From NCBI GenBank assembly GCA_024305405.1, contig JAKNDB010000068.1, forward strand, positions 1,730,501-1,794,500: 64,000 nucleotides of DNA, read 5' to 3'. The position numbers and the translations under genes were made by a program. Origin of the DNA: Dirofilaria immitis. Its lineage: Eukaryota > Nematoda > Chromadorea > Rhabditida > Onchocercidae. Shown in pieces: positions 52,655 through 64,000 of the stretch; the first letter of the stretch is position 1, and every line of letters starts with the position of its first letter. The notes under the pieces are model-generated. The model ran no database searches and was not told the origin of the DNA. It saw only the letters and a program-made list of their open reading frames with translations.

Positions 52655-54265
52655 ATGAAGTCATTTCAATCATTTGAATTTCGATAGAAAAAAAAAGTTT
52701 TGCATAGATCAAAGCATACTTCCATTTCTTACTATTTATGATTATTCTCTTTATGCTTTACCTAATTTAAATTCACACATTTCATTTTATTCAAATTTCA
52801 TTTCCTATTTTATTTTTTTTTTTAACATGTGTTTAATACATCTCAAACTTGCATAGATTAATTATTGAATTTTATGCCTACAATTTATGATTAGTTTTAG
52901 CTTTTGTCATAATGTATACATTCATATTGTTGAATTAAGGCATATCAAAATATGGGAAGAAAATAGAAATTTTATTTTGAAAAATTTCATTCTAACAGTA
53001 TTTTTACAAAATAAAATAAAACTGAATTACAAGGTGTAGTGCGTAATTTACGGTAGCGAAAATTTATATCGTCAGTATCGTCAATGAAAATACTATGGAA
53101 GATTAAAAAACGATTCAAGAATAATCAAGAGAATCTGACACGGTCAACTTAGTGATCGACTATTCGCTAGGTATTATTTGTCTTTCTGTTTCGATAGCGA
53201 TTTTTTCAGTATTCACTCATTACTGGATACAATTAGAATCATAGCAGTCAATGACGCTAGGAACTTTATGGTGGATAGCGAACGGATACTCCCATTTTCT
53301 TCCACGAACCAATATTTTGGTTGTTTTCTCCCCTATCGAGATTTATTGAACTGTTAATGCTTCATGAAACCAGAAAAGTACGACTGCGCGAGTACTCGAA
53401 TGGTTCGAGCACATAGAAGGTATGTCGGATTCTCAGATATAACGATTATATGCGCAGCCAATGTGGGTGCTGGGCTATCGCATATAATACCACTGCATTC
53501 CCATTTGCTGCCAATGATAAGTGAGGTTTAGTATATAGAAGAAAAGAAAACTATTATACTACTATAAAGGATAACCTTTCTATTCTCAGAGAGGATAAAA
53601 TATTTATCTTTCAATTCTCGCACATTGATCCTTCCAAATGCGGATCAGTGCAAAAAGTATCGCAAAATCACATACATACATGATTTTATCACATTTTGTT
53701 TACATAGTGCAATATTGCTTGCATTCAGATTCTTCCTTATTAAGTCACGTAAAGGCATTTTAGATATCATTGATTCAGAATCCAATGGATCGTCTTGATC
53801 AATTCATTTTAATTTTCTTATTAAATTTCCCATGGAAAACTTTTTTTAATTCCATCTTTTGTCTAAATGGATGTTATTTAAAAGAGATGTATTGTATGCT
53901 ACCTAAAAGTAAAATTGAATTGTATGATACTTGCAAAGCAGCATTATTCTGATTATCATTTCTTTTAATTTCCCATTTTATTTAATATTCACATATTAAT
54001 AACAGTAACAATAAGAATTAATAATAAGAATTCGAGCATAAAATTCAACCTTTGTATCGATTTTTTCTTGCAAATGAGAATTTTTGATAAATAAATTATG
54101 TAAATATTGCAATATTTACTTTTTATCAAAGATTTTGAAAACAAGAATTGATAAACTTTTAATTTCCCACTAATAATTTATTTAGTTTTATTTTTAATAA
54201 GCATGAATCAAATTCCAGAAATGAATCATGACCATTGTGAATCATAATTGTCGGCGGAAATTGAA
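52655..54265 (-). repeat. Right arm of the 4.3-kb imperfect inverted repeat
   Basis: Reverse-complement partner of 49990-51560, diverged by substitutions and indels. A 29-bp-class insertion lies near 53920, and the segment at about 53230-53490 is unique to this arm. The shared exon-like frame is disrupted here. The outer boundary is near 54265, where similarity stops after the complement of CCGACAATTATGATTCAC. Confidence 0.85.
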
Positions 54266-57072
54266 AAATATAATTGGTTGTATTTAAATAGACATTTACA
54301 GATGTTATCGAAAAACAGCTCTTTGCCCTCACCTAGATTTGTTAAATTCAAACTTTATAGATGTTAAGTTGGGTAAATAATTTTTATCAAGAAATAATAT
54401 TCTCGACAATACTTTTATCCATATTTTGATAGTCTAATTGCATTTTTGTCGCATATTCATAGAGTATATCTTGTAGTTTTTACATTTCGTCAAGACACAG
54501 TTTTGCTAAATGTAAACTTTTTTCACATATAAAATAAGTACTTCAAGAAATCTGTAATTTCTAATATTTGATAATTTCAGATTAGATAAGGAATTCAGAA
54601 TGTTTATTCTTTCGTATTTTAACAGAATTGTGAGTTTGAATATTTAGATGAAAAAAACTTTCTTGGGCAAAAGTAAAGCAAAAATTTTTTTCCTTCTTTA
54701 ATTTCAGTACTATTTCTTTTTTTTGGAATGAAACCAAAACATTTAAGAAATGAATTATTTTTTTCGTTACTTTGCTTTGTTCGAATGTTTCTTCTTTTCT
54801 TAAGATTTCAGGTCATCAAGATTATTAAAGTTTTTGTATTCAAGTAAGTCAGTTTTAGTGTCAATGTTTCAGACTGTGATAAATCAAAGTGTTGTTCTAT
54901 TATTGTCAACGTTTCAGTTAAGAAAACTAGTCATCCGTTTTATTATCAATGTTTCAGGCTATGATAAGTCAGAGAGAATTGTTTACAGGAATGGCCAAAT
55001 TCAGCCGGAGATAAAGGATAAAGAGATTTCAGCGAAGAATCTGAAAATGATGGTTTTTAGAAATAGCTAATGTTTCGTGATATGTATAAAATTTCGAATG
55101 GTTCTATTTTTCTTTTTTTTTTCTTTCTTTTGTGTCATTCTAATAAATCTAGACTTCGGTAAATGTTATCAATTGAAAAATTTGGATTACGATACATATA
55201 GGTGTAACTGAAAATAATGATTCTAAGTGAAGTTTGTCATGTGTTATTAAACTGTCAAGCATCTATCTCGAATAGTTGAAGCATCATCTAGAATCAAAAT
55301 AATTAAATTAACCTATAGATTAAAGGAAATAGTTTAATGAATGGTATCTTTAATAAATTTTATATTTGTATTATTCCAATTATATTCACAAATCTGATTA
55401 ATGTGATAATAAATTTGCCCTTGTTGCAGATGCATTTGATGCATTTGTCTTCTAGAAAAATAATGTAAGTTTATTTATAGCGTTATCAAACCTGAGAAAA
55501 ATCCATGCTTTTTCATAATTCAAACTAAACAATGACGAATGAGTTCAAATGAAATAAGACAAAAATATATCATATGAAAGACAAAAAGAAACTAAACCTT
55601 CAATAACAAAAAAATCATCCGAATTTCAATCAAGGTTCATTACTAGTAAGCAAATGTGAATCATTCCGAAATTTCATTGACGATACAATCCAAGTTTCAT
55701 TCATGATCATGAATGAAACCTGTTTTCTGAAGAATGAAATTTAATTTTTTTAAATACAAGAAGCAAATAAATGATGCGACATAATGAGCACAAAAAGAAG
55801 AATACAAAAAAGCAAGGTATTGTGATGAAATAAAATAAAACCAAATATAGGAGAAGAATTGAAGTAAAAATCCATTTAAATTTTAGAAGAATAAAGAAAG
55901 AAAATATGAGAGGGATATGAAGAGGAAATTAATTATTTGTAAAGAGATTTGAATTTATTTTCAAATATTAGAAATTTGAAAATTAAAAATTACCGATGAA
56001 AGCATAGACAAATTTTTGTGATAATAGCGCACGTTTATATAAATATTCGTTCATCATTCATAAAAGCTGAGAGAACGTTTTTCAGTACTTCAAATTCATT
56101 ACACTTATAAAACTGATATAGAATTTGATTTGATATTTGAATGACATAGAATTAATCTAATAAAGTGAAGCAAGTTTCATAGATTAATATATTCAAGTAA
56201 ACATAATCCTTCAAAATAAATTTTAAAGAAGAAAGAAAACTATAATATGAAAGCCGCAAAATGGAAATGAATGATCCCTTCTCAATATTTCAGAAATTAC
56301 GCGTCGTAAACATTGGATATAGATAGCAGATTTTATCCAGAATATTTGAAAATAATGATAATTTCCTATAATCTAAAAGTTATACGAGACAGGATCAATC
56401 CCAACATTAAAATCGAACAATACTATTTTATATTTTCTAGAATAAGTCAAATTTCATTTTAAAAGAGAACAATTTCAAATAAACGAATTGTCGTCAGTTA
56501 AGTATTCGGCTCAATTTTTTTTTGACCCTAACGAGTCCTAGAAAACTCTTAAATCTGATACCACTATTATACGGCAACATAACAAATATACAAAGTCAAA
56601 AATTCCTTCGACAAGAAAATCAAAAATGCTATTCACTTGCCCAAAAACTTAGTTGTACATGTACGTTAATATTGAAGCCATTTTATAACTTCACGTCCTA
56701 AAATAAAAGCATTTATTAGCATATTTAAACATTATACTGGTATATCGCTATAAAAACTGCTATTAACAAATTAAGTTCCGCAGAAATGTTATCCTATTTT
56801 CATATAATTGATTATTCTGCTGAAATGAATAAATCACCCAGATATAAACCGTACCTAGTAAAGTCTGAAGTGTGGTTTAATATCTTAACTTAAATTTCTC
56901 CTATAACATGATGAGAAAATCAGTAAAGTGTAATCAGTACAGAAGAGTGATAATGGGAAATGGAGAATATGCAACAAGGAACCAATCAACTGTCAAAATA
57001 TGGATAAATGTATTATTTAGGATCATTTCTCGATCAAAATTATTTACCGGTTTTAACATTTATAAAGTTACT
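54266..57072. other. Intergenic region between the inverted repeat and mipep
   Basis: AT-rich. Near 54861, 54906 and 54946 the motif TCAAYGTTTCAG recurs at 40-45 bp spacing within a degenerate tandem repeat. An open frame at 54834-55070 is made by that repeat and is not called. The mipep 3' UTR lies at the right end, on the minus strand. Confidence 0.55.
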
Positions 57073-60000
57073 CTATACACTGACGGCTGAACGTTGGCAA
57101 GTTTGATCAGCTTCCTCCTTTAATGCCGCAGCTAGATTCTGCACTGTTGGCCAGTAACCAAGAGCTGAATTCAACAGATCTGCTGAGGCCAACGAGCCAC
57201 CTTTGATAACACCTGTAAAGAACAGTAATAAAATTCTATTAATTAAACCTCGCAATGTGCAATTATTTTTTGTCAATTATCTCAAAATCCTGTTTTCTCT
57301 CTCTTCCTGTTAAAAAGATAAATTATCCAAATACAAACCACATCTAGTAAATTACAATATTCTTTGTTAAAACACAGTCAAGATGATTTTGTTGAAATTG
57401 CCTGATTAATATACCAATAACACTAACTTTTCCCCATGCAAGGCCGTTCTCTCTGGAAAACGGACAATCACGAAACCTGGTATTCCAAATCAACGAAGCT
57501 GCAGCTCTTGCTACTAGATATGAATAATATTTTGCACCATATGGCACCAAATGTGTAAATCTAAAAATAATTGAGAATTACAAAACTTTCGCGCTTCTAT
57601 TCATTAGGAAATTTCATTTAAAAGTCGAAATTAAAGAAAATTGAGTTACCGATGGTGCCATGCGGAATTTGATTCTTTCTTGACATTTGGAAAAACTACC
57701 GACCAAATTGAAGCATACAAATCGGCTGTCGAAATTCGACCATTCATTATACCCTCAGCATTGCCACCATGAGCTTCAAGATCAAAAAGACTGTACACAG
57801 CCTGGAATAAATGAATATGGAGAAATATAAATAGAGGCAAAACTTAAATAACTACAGTTTTGAGTGCTCAGGAAAGTGACCTGTTGTAACATTTCTAGAG
57901 ATGTGAAAGCGAATCGTGATGTTATGAGAGAAGCAGCATCCTCGACACTTATTGGACGTCCATGACTATCCTTTGCTATTTCGCGTAATACGTCAATATT
58001 ATTAAAGAAATATTCCATCAAATTGGATGGAACTTCCGCCATATCAGTTGAGCAACGAGTTCCTAGAGGATTTTGTACTAAATTAAAAGTAAAAAAAAAA
58101 TAAATTTTGAAAATTAAGCGCAATTAAAATTCGTAGATGGTAAAGGAAAAAATTTGCGCGAATTTCATTAAATAAAATATTTCATTATAAATGATGAAAA
58201 CGAAATTACCAGCGACATGTTGATACTGAGTGCGAGCGAGCATTGAATGCATCGCATGACCCATTTCGTGGAAAAAATTTTCAGCTTGTTGAGGGCTCAA
58301 AAAATATTTTCAATGCTTTCCAGTCCTTTCGTTAACGATAACGATAAAACGACGATTGGTGTTTGATATGAACCATCATCTAACTGAATCATAAATATTT
58401 TGATCGATATAATATCGAGGATACATCAATTCAACTACAGTTCAATTACTAAGATTAAAACTCTTCGAACAAAACTCCAAACAGTACTGTGTAGGTTGAT
58501 TTTCCGGAACAATTTCATGATGCAATAAACTACAAACTATTTTCATGAGTGAATAAAACGCAAAAATGTTCAACAGCGTATTCGTTACTTTTTACGAATT
58601 ATGGAAAGCTTTCTTTCTAACCATATTAATAAAGGGAAAATTTGGATACTTTATTAGTTGAAAAACAAAAAAAAGAAAACCTGCTTAGAGCAACGAACAG
58701 TAAAATGACAGTCGCCCACTGTTTTTGTTGGCCTTTCTTGAATATCAATGTAAATCGTTCCCAGAAACTGGTCCTTGTCTTGAAAAATATCCTATAAAAG
58801 TAACAAAAATACAGTATGAAATTTTGCTGTTTTGCAAACATGTCAAATAAGGAAAAAATAAGTGCCTTACTTGGAAAGAGTGCATATTCTTGAAGGACTA
58901 TATATGTTTTTAAGGCTAATAAAAAATAATAAAATCGTAAAATCAAAAAAAAAGCTATACTGTACTCATGAACATAAAAGGTTAAAACGTAAGAAGGGAA
59001 GTAATGATGAGAAACGAACAATCTTAAGAACATTTCCTGGCCAAATTTCTCCAGCAACAGGCGTCTGAAGTGAAAAGAAAACGTTGTAAAGTCGCTTTGT
59101 TATCAATTCAAATCCTTTCAAGAGGTTGCTAAACGAGAAATACCTAAAATCAAGAAATGCCATTTAAACGAAGTATTCAAAATAATGTGAAATACTAATA
59201 GATCTCTCTGCATAACCATCAGCTCCGCATAATTACAAAAGGTTATCCGTATGGGTCTATTATACAGTTGTATGTTGCTAAGAGATTCATTCGAATAATT
59301 TATGATAATTCTTTCGTTTATTTTCTTATTTCTTTTTTTCTATTAGGGTGAAATAAGTAAAACAACAAAAAGATGGATTCAAAAATACCTAGAAAGATGC
59401 TGTAACTGACCAAAAGCATTCTCTCGATACAGCGCACAAAGATAAGTTAAGTCAGATTCACACAAATATTCCCGTTTCGATTCAATTTGAGCTAAAACAT
59501 CAGCCAGTACCGCTAATTCCTGTTCAGCTGCTGGTTGACATGACTACAATGCATGTAAAACAAATGATATTAATAATATACAGTCAAATAGACACAGCAA
59601 AACTTTTGAAAGAAAAAAACGAACAATGGTCAATCAAGTAACTAATGCTTAGAACAACATTTAAAAATGAAGTCACATCAGCTCTTTATCATTCATTAAT
59701 TTTTTTATCAATAACAAATTTTCAATAACGTTTATGTAACCTATAAATTAGTAAGATAGACTTACTCTAATGACTTCAATCAAAAAATCATGAGCACTTT
59801 CATATGAACCGAGCAGCGAATTTTGTTGAGCACGATGCGCGTAAGATCGATAACCAGTAAGTCGAGCCAACAAATGTCGACAAGTTATCAGACGACACAA
59901 GCGTTTTCCTGCATAATTTCCAGTTATCGTTATTCTTATTTACCAAAACGTAAAAAAGCAAAACATTTAGCTTGAGGCTTTAATATATCAATGGAATTTA

Positions 60001-62267
60001 AATTCAATAACTTCATGAACTCGTGATTTAAATTATTAAAAATTTAATTTGAAAAAAGATAATGCAAAGATTTTAAATATGCATGCTGCTTTTTCATAGA
60101 ACGATGCAATGCATACAATAATGCCACTATCAAAAAAGCATATTATATTGAGGTGTTGATATTTTTAACGATGAAATTATATTAGTTGTAAAGAATTAAA
60201 TAAAGCATGAAAATTACCATACTTGTTCGTCATTATATGAATAATAAGTAGCATAAGACCACTGCCTAGTGGCACGATTAACGGCAAGTGCATTCGGACT
60301 ATGAAGATTTCGTTTCACTCTATACATCTTACTATAAAATGGTGCAACCGTAACAGGCAATTCAGCACCATACGTAAATTGTGAACCAACCGCAAAAATC
60401 TCGTTGCTAAGCCTCACATATTCACATTTCTAAACCAAAATTTATTAACATGCAATAAAGCACACATTATATACTTTTTTACCATTGATAAATGAATTAA
60501 TGATATTTACGAAACTTTTACTGCATCCATACAAATGAGATATATGCAGAAAAAAATAAGAACTCAATAAGAACTATATCAAAAAATACAGTTTTCATAA
60601 AGAAGAAGATTATTCTGTCGAGACAAACTAAGAGAAATATAAAACCGAGTAAAATTTCCATATCAAAAGTGATATAAATTTCAAAAAATTTCATAAATTT
60701 TCGCATTTTTACCTGAATTTCAGCTAAATTGACACCAGCTTGCTCGAAATCATCAAGGAATAACAAAGCTGTGCGTTTATCAACATCTGTCAAAACGTTA
60801 CTTTCTTCTTCTAACGAGTCTTTCAATGCCTTATACAAATCAGATCTGGTGTTTAAACTGAAAACAATTATTTCGTGATAATAATTCAAAGAAAAGAGAA
60901 AAGGTCCAAAAGATCTGAGTATGAAGAAAATGGAATCTTTTGTAATAAATTCAGTAGTACCTTTCTACGAGTTCAGTGAAATCTTGCATGCTTTCTTGTG
61001 CTGCTGCGCTGAATTCTTTAATCGAATGCATATTCCGAACACATTCAGCCTGAAAATGTGTAAGTAAAAAAATTTATGTAAATAAAATTAAAATTCTATC
61101 ACTTTTCCTCTAACAGTAGTGATAAATCAAATCTTTTCATTGTCTCTAAGATTTCATCTTAATGGCTTGAACATGAATATGCGCACCAAGGGTATTTTTA
61201 ATACCAGAATAAAAAAACAGGTTTAATAAATATAAATTTCTGCATATGAGTAGAATTTACTCCATCAAATAAACACCCCTTGTATAAACTAAACTAAGCA
61301 TAGCCGGCAAAATTTTTGCATGTTAAGAAAGAAAAGAAATCAAGACCGCAATATTTTAATTACAAATATTATTCTCAATTACAAATCAAATTTCAGTTTA
61401 AAAAAATCGAATTTGGAAAACTCACTAAATCTGCTGCGCTACATATTTCGTTCGACAAATCATCAAAAACTTCAACAACTTTTTCTCACACTTTCGATTG
61501 ACAATCTATAAGAATATTTTTAATCAACAAAATTTCTGTCTTTCACCATGTTTTATTTCTATTTAAAATCACTGTAAAAATATCATCAAAAAAGACTGGT
61601 AATGTTAGCCATTGTTTTCAGTGATTAAATTGAAAATTCAAGAAGCAATAAATCCCATAATTCTACTCAAAAGCTCCAAAATTTAATTTTAAATTAGGAA
61701 AATTAATGAAGTAGAACAACACGATTAAATATTTTAACAACATCGAAAAATCCTAAATATAAACTGAATTCCAAATTGACAATCCGAAAAAAATTTTACC
61801 TTATCAACCAATTCGAAGGAGCGTTTTCTAACCTTCTCATTGAGTAATTTGAATCCGGATGGATGCATCAACAATTCCTCACCAAAAAGCCCCTTAAGTA
61901 TATTGAATAAATCATTCCTAAACAAAAAAAGTCCTAGTTTACAAAAATATTTTTCGAAAAATTTTTTCAGATTCTGAAAAATGTTCAACATAATATCTAT
62001 GAAAAATATTTTGCTGCATCCGAAGTTCACTTTCTCTTTTGTTCACTTCTTCATTATTTTGATATCAGTCATAACATTCAATGATTTTTTAACAAATAAA
62101 CAATTTACTAATTCTCCATCACTAGGAAAATGTAGCAAATCATAACAGAAAACAAATTTTTCGTAAATTAAAAACCTTTTCGAAAGTACGACTATCCAAC
62201 TGTAAATATCGTGAAGAATTTAGCAAACTTGAAATGCGAGATCTTAAAAAATGGAAGTCCGCAACAT
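57073..62267 (-). CDS. mipep: Mitochondrial intermediate peptidase (M3 zinc metallopeptidase)
   Basis: Sixteen exons on the minus strand, 5' to 3': 62267-62176, 61917-61800, 61505-61426, 61049-60961, 60857-60713, 60429-60223, 59908-59766, 59543-59389, 59143-59020, 58897-58871, 58791-58681, 58383-58210, 58062-57881, 57801-57650, 57560-57424 and 57212-57073, giving about 692 aa (human MIPEP about 713). The start, MLRTSIF, is followed by an Arg/Ser-rich stretch like a mitochondrial presequence. The active site [11 protein letters not shown] supplies HExxH, with the third zinc ligand Glu in AEVPS after GTRC. The C-terminus has [18 protein letters not shown]. The enzyme trims an octapeptide from matrix precursors. 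Slips assumed at 58299-58304, 59904-59907, 61480-61484 and two in exon 1 (62246-62251 and 62177-62180). Exon 1 and the 27-nt exon 10 are the least certain. Confidence 0.93.
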
Positions 62268-63203
62268 TATCGTTTATTTTCTGAAAATATAAAATTACAT
62301 AAAATTCTAGTTTCCATCCAAGAACATTTTATTTGGCAATACATCCTGAATAAATAAATATCTGTACGCGTACTAGGAATTTCATGAATGAATACTAATA
62401 TTAGTACGCTTTAGAGGATCAATTGACAATCCTCCAATAATGATTCCTCAAAAAGCACCTCTAAAGTTTAAACTTATTATTTATTTAGGAATTAAATACG
62501 AAGTCTTAATCGTGGAATTCCCAAATTCCACTTCATATGCGACAAAACTGATAAACCAAGAATTTATTGGCAATAAAGCACTTCCGAACAAAACTTCACA
62601 ACAAAAAAATATTGAAAAATAATGATGCACAGTTATCAACACAAAAGTATATATATATTTAAGGCTAGCCGAAATGAAATTTGACATCACTAAAAATATT
62701 CAATTTTATATAAATGTTGTGAATCAACGAATATATGAAAAATTTTGAGTAAATGTAAGGCAAAAAAACGAAAAAATCGATGATAATTTTACAGTTTTTT
62801 GTCAAATTTTACAATTTTGTTATGTTTAATGTAATTGAGAAAAGAAATAAAATTAAGAATTTCAAAAAGTATCAGAACGGACAATTATTTTAGTTAAAAA
62901 AATCATATCAAACACATTAATTACAACACTTTTCTTAATACAGAAAATCAAGTGATATTGTTGTTTAACAAATAAAATAAAATCAGCTCTCTTTACACAT
63001 CGTCAGTTTTCAAATCTCATATTTTTATTTTTCAAAACTGAGATCTCGAAGCGATAAAAACATGATGGATTAATTTCGCATTTGACTCATACAATTTTAA
63101 TGCTGTCTTGTCATTGTAAATCCAAACATTTCGGTCAAAAATTCCCAAAGTAAAAGACTCCCTAATAAAAAATAATTTTGCTTCAAAGTTTCAGAAAAAC
63201 AAA
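62268..63203. other. Spacer between csn-6 and mipep
   Basis: About 940 bp between the csn-6 stop and the mipep start, both on the minus strand. A TTTTCAG acceptor (complement, ending at 62281) lies 13 nt upstream of the mipep ATG. A complement AATAAA at 63024-63029 may be the csn-6 polyadenylation signal. No other gene was seen. Confidence 0.55.
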
Positions 63204-63788
63204 TCACACAACTGGAAAAGGACGTGCGCGTCTACCAGAAGCAAGCAACCAGCTTTGCCTTTCCAGCGACATTACATTCATCTTTGTTACTAACTGAAAG
63301 ATTATAATTATATTCACGCCAACTGTAAGTGTAATCAAACAAAAATTTTGCTTGAAATCATGACGAAATATGCTTTCCTTTTTTTTCATGACTCATTTCT
63401 CCCTTGTCTTTTCCTATATGATCTATTTTTGCCCAGATAAAGCTTGAAAATAATTTTAAATGAAAATACTATGAAAATACTTACATCATTAAGTGTTCCA
63501 CAAGTTTTTGTAAGAGCTGCCACAAGCGCAGTCATTTTAACCTCCAGACATTGCTGAATATCAAGTATCTATAGCGATTAAACAAACAAGAATTCGAATC
63601 GAACTATTAAATATTCGTTGTTTTAAATAAAATATTTTTAGAGTAGCTTAATGAATTTTCCAGAAAAGTCTTACATTTTTATATTGCTCTAAAAATTTGG
63701 CCGAACTCATAACTGGAACTCGACGTACTAACTGAGCGATTTCTCGTATAATACCTTCATCACGTGGTAATTCATCTGCACGAACTGC
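63204..63788 (-). CDS. csn-6: COP9 signalosome subunit 6, C-terminal part (runs off the window)
   Basis: Three minus-strand exons, 63788-63675, 63568-63485 and 63293-63204, all in phase 0. They encode 95 residues ending in RRARPFPVV. The segment IREIAQLVRRVPVMSSAKF, then ALTKTCGTLND and KMNVM, parallels the CSN6 C-terminal helices (human TITKTCNTMNQFVNKFNVL). CSN6 is the non-catalytic MPN subunit of the COP9 signalosome, which removes NEDD8 from cullins. The N-terminal MPN domain must lie beyond 64000. No frame slips are needed in these exons. It lies upstream of mipep on the same strand, so co-transcription is possible. Confidence 0.8.
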
Positions 63789-64000
63789 CTGCAAAATAAT
63801 ACTTACATAATTCCTATATAGTTAATCTTTGCTTAATGCTACTTTCTTAAATTTCGTCCTAGGATATACACCAAAGTGAAATAAAATATGAATCAACAAC
63901 AGATCTATTTCAAATAATATCAATAAATCGAGAGTCCGAATTGTATTAAAAAATATTCTCGAAAAAACTGGCCCATTATTTTTAATATTTTGATCAGAAC
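63789..64000. other. csn-6 intron at the window edge
   Basis: Upstream of the TTTTGCAG acceptor of the first visible csn-6 exon there is only AT-rich sequence, taken as intron. Confidence 0.5.

Overview
The window is nuclear DNA of a nematode, most likely a spirurid or filarial worm. It is strongly AT-rich. Its genes are split into many short exons by small introns ending in TTTCAG. Five of the six genes have a resolvable start, and each start codon lies a short way downstream of an unpaired TTTCAG/TTTTAG acceptor, as expected for spliced-leader trans-splicing. Gene content is typical of a nematode: two cuticle collagens, a GLR-1-like glutamate receptor, NAA80, mitochondrial intermediate peptidase and COP9 subunit 6. 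Homologies come from reading translated exons by eye; no database search was run.

Layout. 1-12.5 kb has no gene. It holds two near-identical 956-bp direct repeats (96-1051 and 9126-10083) flanking broken 18S rRNA pieces, then a 28-bp minisatellite. 12.6-14.06 kb (+) is a NAA80-type acetyltransferase. 14.1-20.4 kb is non-coding. 20.4-28.9 kb (+) is a 22-exon AMPA-type glutamate receptor with one GC-AG intron and a C-terminal TAV PDZ ligand. 28.9-32.1 kb is low-complexity DNA, including an (ATC)n array of about 119 bp. 32.1-34.1 kb (+) is collagen 1. 34.1-41.1 kb is non-coding and includes another 18S fragment at 35.4 kb. 41.1-45.2 kb (+) is a secreted leucine-rich-repeat protein, probably GPI-anchored. 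47.6-49.0 kb (+) is collagen 2. 50.0-54.3 kb is a large imperfect inverted repeat whose arms share an exon-like reading frame. 57.1-62.3 kb (-) is mitochondrial intermediate peptidase in 16 exons. 63.2-63.8 kb (-) is the 3' part of csn-6, which runs off the right edge.

The most important technical point is that five of the six genes read correctly only if about 20 single-base length changes are assumed, nearly all in homopolymer runs. This looks like an unpolished long-read assembly rather than six dying genes, and it makes open-reading-frame calls in this window unreliable. The gene models below are spliced by eye, with these slips noted. No CRISPR array, bacterial operon or obviously new multi-gene system is present. 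The least explained items are the 4.3-kb inverted repeat, the LRR gene between the collagens, and the scattered rDNA fragments.
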